Shown here piece by piece: positions 60,692 to 64,000 of a DNA stretch of 64,000 nucleotides. The notes beneath the pieces are model-generated. The model saw only the letters and a program-made list of their open reading frames with translations, did not search any database and was not told the origin of the DNA. Source of the stretch: Collybiopsis luxurians FD-317 M1 (Eukaryota; Basidiomycota; Agaricomycetes; Agaricales; Omphalotaceae); the NCBI GenBank assembly GCA_000827265.1, contig KN834778.1:261097-325096 (forward strand). Reading direction: 5' to 3'. Position 1 is the stretch's first letter. Each line of letters begins with the position of its first letter. The translations under genes were made by a program, and so were the position numbers.

Positions 60692-62331
60692 TCAGGAAAT
60701 CTCTTCGAAAGCGAGATTCAGGTATCTAGCTGCTGCCTCACAATCAGCCTCATCATTGTACAAATGTACCGGGGCAAGGCGTATCACATCAGGCTGTCTC
60801 TCGTCTCCGATAACACCGTAACTTTGCAAGATTTCGAGAATCTTCTGCATGATACCTGATCCCATGGGTAAGAAAAAGAGCGAAAGCTGAGCACCACGAT
60901 CCTTTGAATCATGAGGGGTGATAATTGTGAACCCTGGCCTTTTCCGACTGTCGATGTCCTTGTGAGGAACAAAGTATTTTGATTGTAATAACAATTTCTC
61001 CAGGTGGTTCGTGAGGATAATAGACCGCTTCCTGAGTGGCACCATCATGCCAGCCTTCTTGAAGACCTGAAGGGATCCAAGAAGAGAAGCCAAAGTAAGG
61101 GTACTCGGGTTGGATTGCTGGAAACCTCCAGCACCTGTGATAGGCGAAAATTTGGGTGGCATCTCGAATCGCGTTACGGGGTTATGGCCCCACCAACCGG
61201 CGTACCTTGAAGGAGATCGATTAACAAAACTATATCGAATAGAAGGCCCCTCGCGCGTACTTTGGAGGCATAGAGTCATTCCATTTTTCGTGCAGAAAAA
61301 GACCGGCGATACCGCCTGGACCCGAATTGAGGTATTTATACGTACACCAAACGGCGAAATCCACATCCCAATCGTGCAATGAAAGCGGAACGTTTCCAAC
61401 TGCGTGAGCGAGATCCCATCCACAGATACAGCCCTGTGGTTTTGAAGAGACAAATATGAGGGCCAAACAGGGACAGAGATGAAAGGATTTTCTATACCTG
61501 CTCCTTGGCCTTCTTGGTGATAGCCTGTATCGGAAACGACTGACCAGTATAATACTGGACACCACTAAAGATGACTAGGGCAATGGAAGCGCCCTCCTTT
61601 TCGATGACATCCAGAATGTCTTCTTCGCGAAGGCAAAATTCGCCTGGCCTTGGAAAGATTTCCAAAACTGCCTTGGCGGGATCAAGTCCGTGAGCTTGCG
61701 CTTGAGAGGCGAACGCGTACTAGAGTCAATTGAGACCGGCGGAAATTTGCAAGGTTTATGGACAAACCTGATCCGAGGGGAATGCTTTTCCTTCGCACAG
61801 AATCTTATAGCGATCTTGAGTGGGCTTGTAAAAAGAATCCATCATCAAATGAAGGTTAGCCGTCAGGGTGCTCATGCAAGTCACTTCCTTCTCCTTCGCA
61901 CCTAAAGTTCCCGCGCAGGAATTAGTTTCAAGTAAAACTTGAGGGAACGACAACTGACCAACAATCTCGGCGAAGTATGGTTCAATGTGGTCTACGAGGC
62001 CAACCCATCCTCTCTGGTGGGGATGATCAAAATGGCCGACAACACCTCTGAAGGCTGTAATTCAAAACAGTAGTCACGCTACATAATATGGACGGACCTT
62101 GTCGCCCACACGTCCATTTCTTCCTCCACCAGCTCTCTCGAGCGTTTGCTCTGGAGTCCGAGAGAATTTCCACACAGGTAAGTGCATGGCTTATTTGCTG
62201 AAAACTGTTTCCAGTCAAGCACGGAAACATTGTATAAGACGCTCACCTTCGGGTTGTCGATTGGCGCCGACCTCGCCGTTAGTTGGCAGCATGAATTCGC
62301 TCTTCATTGGCAGGTCTACAGTTGAAGACAT
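60692..62331 (-). CDS. Kynureninase
   Basis: A PLP enzyme that cleaves kynurenine or 3-hydroxykynurenine to anthranilate or 3-hydroxyanthranilate plus alanine. The spliced N-terminus reads [20 protein letters not shown], then [20 protein letters not shown] and [13 protein letters not shown], typical of the family. The centre has [36 protein letters not shown] and [20 protein letters not shown]. The PLP lysine lies in [20 protein letters not shown]. It continues [18 protein letters not shown], and [20 protein letters not shown], and ends LNLAFEEIS. About seven introns. It is convergent with the formamidase gene and divergent from the monooxygenase gene, starts 189 bases apart. Confidence 0.95.
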
Positions 62332-62520
62332 GGCAGAAGATAAACAAGTCCCTTGGACGCAGAGCAAGACTGGACTTTAAAGGTGCTGGTGGCGGATCTT
62401 AGCCATAGTGAAATAGCGAGGCTCGTAACCGTATGACGAATCGGAGAGCGCTTCCAGATTTAGACAGGGGCCAATTGGTTTGTCATTCTCCTTTTCTTGA
62501 TAAATTTTTACATCTTCAGG
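62332..62520. promoter_or_regulatory. Shared promoter of kynureninase and kynurenine monooxygenase
   Basis: Only 189 bases separate the two divergent ATGs. Co-regulation of two consecutive steps is an inference from this geometry; I could not identify a specific factor site. Confidence 0.4.
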
Positions 62521-64000
62521 ATGTCTAGAGATATAGCCTACCGCACGCTCGAGGCCGTAGTAGTTGGTGCGGGACCAGTGGGGTGTTTAGCTGCGACCAT
62601 GCTGGCCAAGCGAGGATGGAAGGTTTCATTATATGAAGCCCGTCCGGGTGAGCTTGACGTGGCATCCAGAAATATTGATATCCGATTAATTTTCACTCAG
62701 ATCCTCGATTGACCTCCTCAAAGGCTGATTCCAAACAGCGCTCGATTAATCTCGCTATTTCGCATCGTGGGATAGCAGCCATTCAGGCCATAGATGCGTC
62801 GCTGGCTGAACGATTCATGTCCACTGTTATTCCCATGAGGGGCCGAATGATTCATCATTTAGACGGTAAACTAGATAGCCAAATATATGATAGAGATGGG
62901 CAGGTAAGTGAGGTCGTTTTCTGGAACTTTAGCGATTGCTCATTCTTCGCGTTACAATCTCCAGTGCATCAACTCGATCGACAGAGCTCTCCTTAACGAG
63001 CATATGTTAAACGAGGTGTCTGCTTCGGAAAATATTCGGGTCTTTTTCCGATCCAAGGTTCAGTTTATAGATTTTGAGCGAAAAGAAATTACATACCAGG
63101 ACATTGATGGTGCTCGCTCTTCCACCGCTCCTTTCGACTTGTGTGTCGGCGCGGACGGAAGTTATTCATTGGTCCGGAGACAAATGATGAAAGTCGTTAG
63201 GTTTGTTGCATCATGCCTTTTTATTTTTTTGTTTTCCATCGGAATGACTCTCGTATTTTCTTTTCTCTGTGGACGTAATATTCTTTTAGAATGGACTACC
63301 AACAAGAGTACATCAAGCACGAGTACATAGAACTCAAAATGCCGGCAGGATTGGACGACGAGGGGCGTCCCAAGTTCGTGCTTGATCCGAGCCATCTTCA
63401 TATCTGGCCTCGACACTCCTACATGTTGATTGCACTTCCCAACAAGGTAGATCGGTATTTTTTTTAAAAAAAGAAAATCCTTCCAGGAACTGTTTTTGCC
63501 TTTTTCGTTTTTTCCTTTACCACCAGGATTGCACATTCACCTGTACTCTCTTCGCCCCAAACGAAGAGTTCGACCGCATGGATTCCCCGAACGTCTTTTT
63601 GACCTGGTTTAAATCGAATTTTTCGGATGCTCTTCGTGACATCGGCGTCGATAATCTCATTCATGATTTTACGCACAATCCCCGGAGCCCCTTGATATGT
63701 ACAAAGGTTGTCGCTGTCTCCTACTCGTTTCTGATTTTTTTCTGATCCCGATTTTTTTTAGTCTAACCCGTACCATTTCAGGGACCGAGCGATCTTATTG
63801 GGCGACGCAGCCCATTCTATGGTTCCATTTTACGGCCAAGGCCTTAATTGCGGGCTTGAAGACGTCAGAATATTAAACGTTCTATTAAATCAAGAGTCTG
63901 TAAATTCCACAACTTTAGACTGCTCGCCGAAGCGGGAGGACAAGCGGCTCGAACGAGTTTTATCCAGATATTCGCAAGAACGCCACAAGGACCTTCTTGC
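62521..64000 (+). CDS. Kynurenine 3-monooxygenase (5' part)
   Basis: A FAD-dependent hydroxylase of the outer mitochondrial membrane that makes 3-hydroxykynurenine with NADPH and oxygen. The start [20 protein letters not shown] gives the FAD-binding GxGxxG, then [39 protein letters not shown] is the diagnostic KMO block. The second FAD motif is [20 protein letters not shown], followed by [20 protein letters not shown], and [20 protein letters not shown] with CGLEDVRIL. These separate it from general aromatic hydroxylases. The reading frame is open at 64000, so the C-terminus with its membrane anchor is missing. About six introns are visible. Confidence 0.95.

Overview
The window reads as a gene-dense nuclear contig of a filamentous basidiomycete, most likely an agaricomycete. 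The evidence is single-gene transcripts on both strands, many short GT-AG introns of roughly 50-60 bases in almost every gene, very small exons, short intergenic gaps, and clearly fungal orthologues (Sec66, Pmp3, PalI/Rim9-like, a Zn2Cys6 factor, HbrB). I support 29 protein-coding genes; two of them (succinate dehydrogenase flavoprotein at the left edge, kynurenine 3-monooxygenase at the right edge) run off the window. I saw no rRNA or tRNA gene, transposon, CRISPR array or bacterial-type operon. Exon joins were worked out by eye from splice sites and frame, so gene ends are more certain than every internal junction.

Layout. 1-7.1 kb: three minus-strand genes, SDHA (partial), a TBC1D5-like RabGAP and a Zn2Cys6 transcription factor. 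7.5-13.2 kb: a secreted PhoD-type phosphatase converging on a cytosolic Hsp70. 13.4-18.3 kb: an HbrB/Bit61-type TORC2 subunit, divergent from Hsp70 and convergent with the PP2A B56 regulatory subunit. 18.5-28 kb: a Pro/Gly-tailed protein of unknown function, citrate synthase, the ER translocon subunit Sec66 and the deubiquitinase Ubp15/USP7. 28.5-34 kb: one very large disordered Arg/Glu/Asp- and Ser/Pro-rich protein with an unnamed repeated Trp-Asn-Pro motif. 34-42 kb: primase large subunit, phosphatidylserine synthase, the SMC5/6 RING subunit Nse1 and a mitochondrial AAA ATPase. 42.4-47 kb: a voltage-gated proton channel (Hv1 type) flanked by two unrelated-looking four-helix membrane proteins. 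47-59 kb: a zinc-finger protein with a basidiomycete-type N-terminal domain, a FUN14 protein, Nop2, a PalI/SUR7-type membrane protein, an Ala/Glu/Pro/Lys-rich protein and eIF2B epsilon. 59-64 kb: Pmp3, then three adjacent genes of the kynurenine pathway (formamidase, kynureninase, 3-monooxygenase).

How the genes work together. Most are unlinked housekeeping genes. The clearest functional grouping is the kynurenine block at the right end, which would carry formylkynurenine to kynurenine, 3-hydroxykynurenine and 3-hydroxyanthranilate, toward NAD+. Weaker groupings are the TORC2 subunit next to PP2A-B56, and the proton channel between two tetraspanning proteins. The features most worth follow-up are the Hv1-type channel with a Lys at the third voltage-sensor position, the repeated YxxWNPP motif in the giant disordered protein, an in-frame intron inside a zinc finger, and several exons of 7-24 bases.
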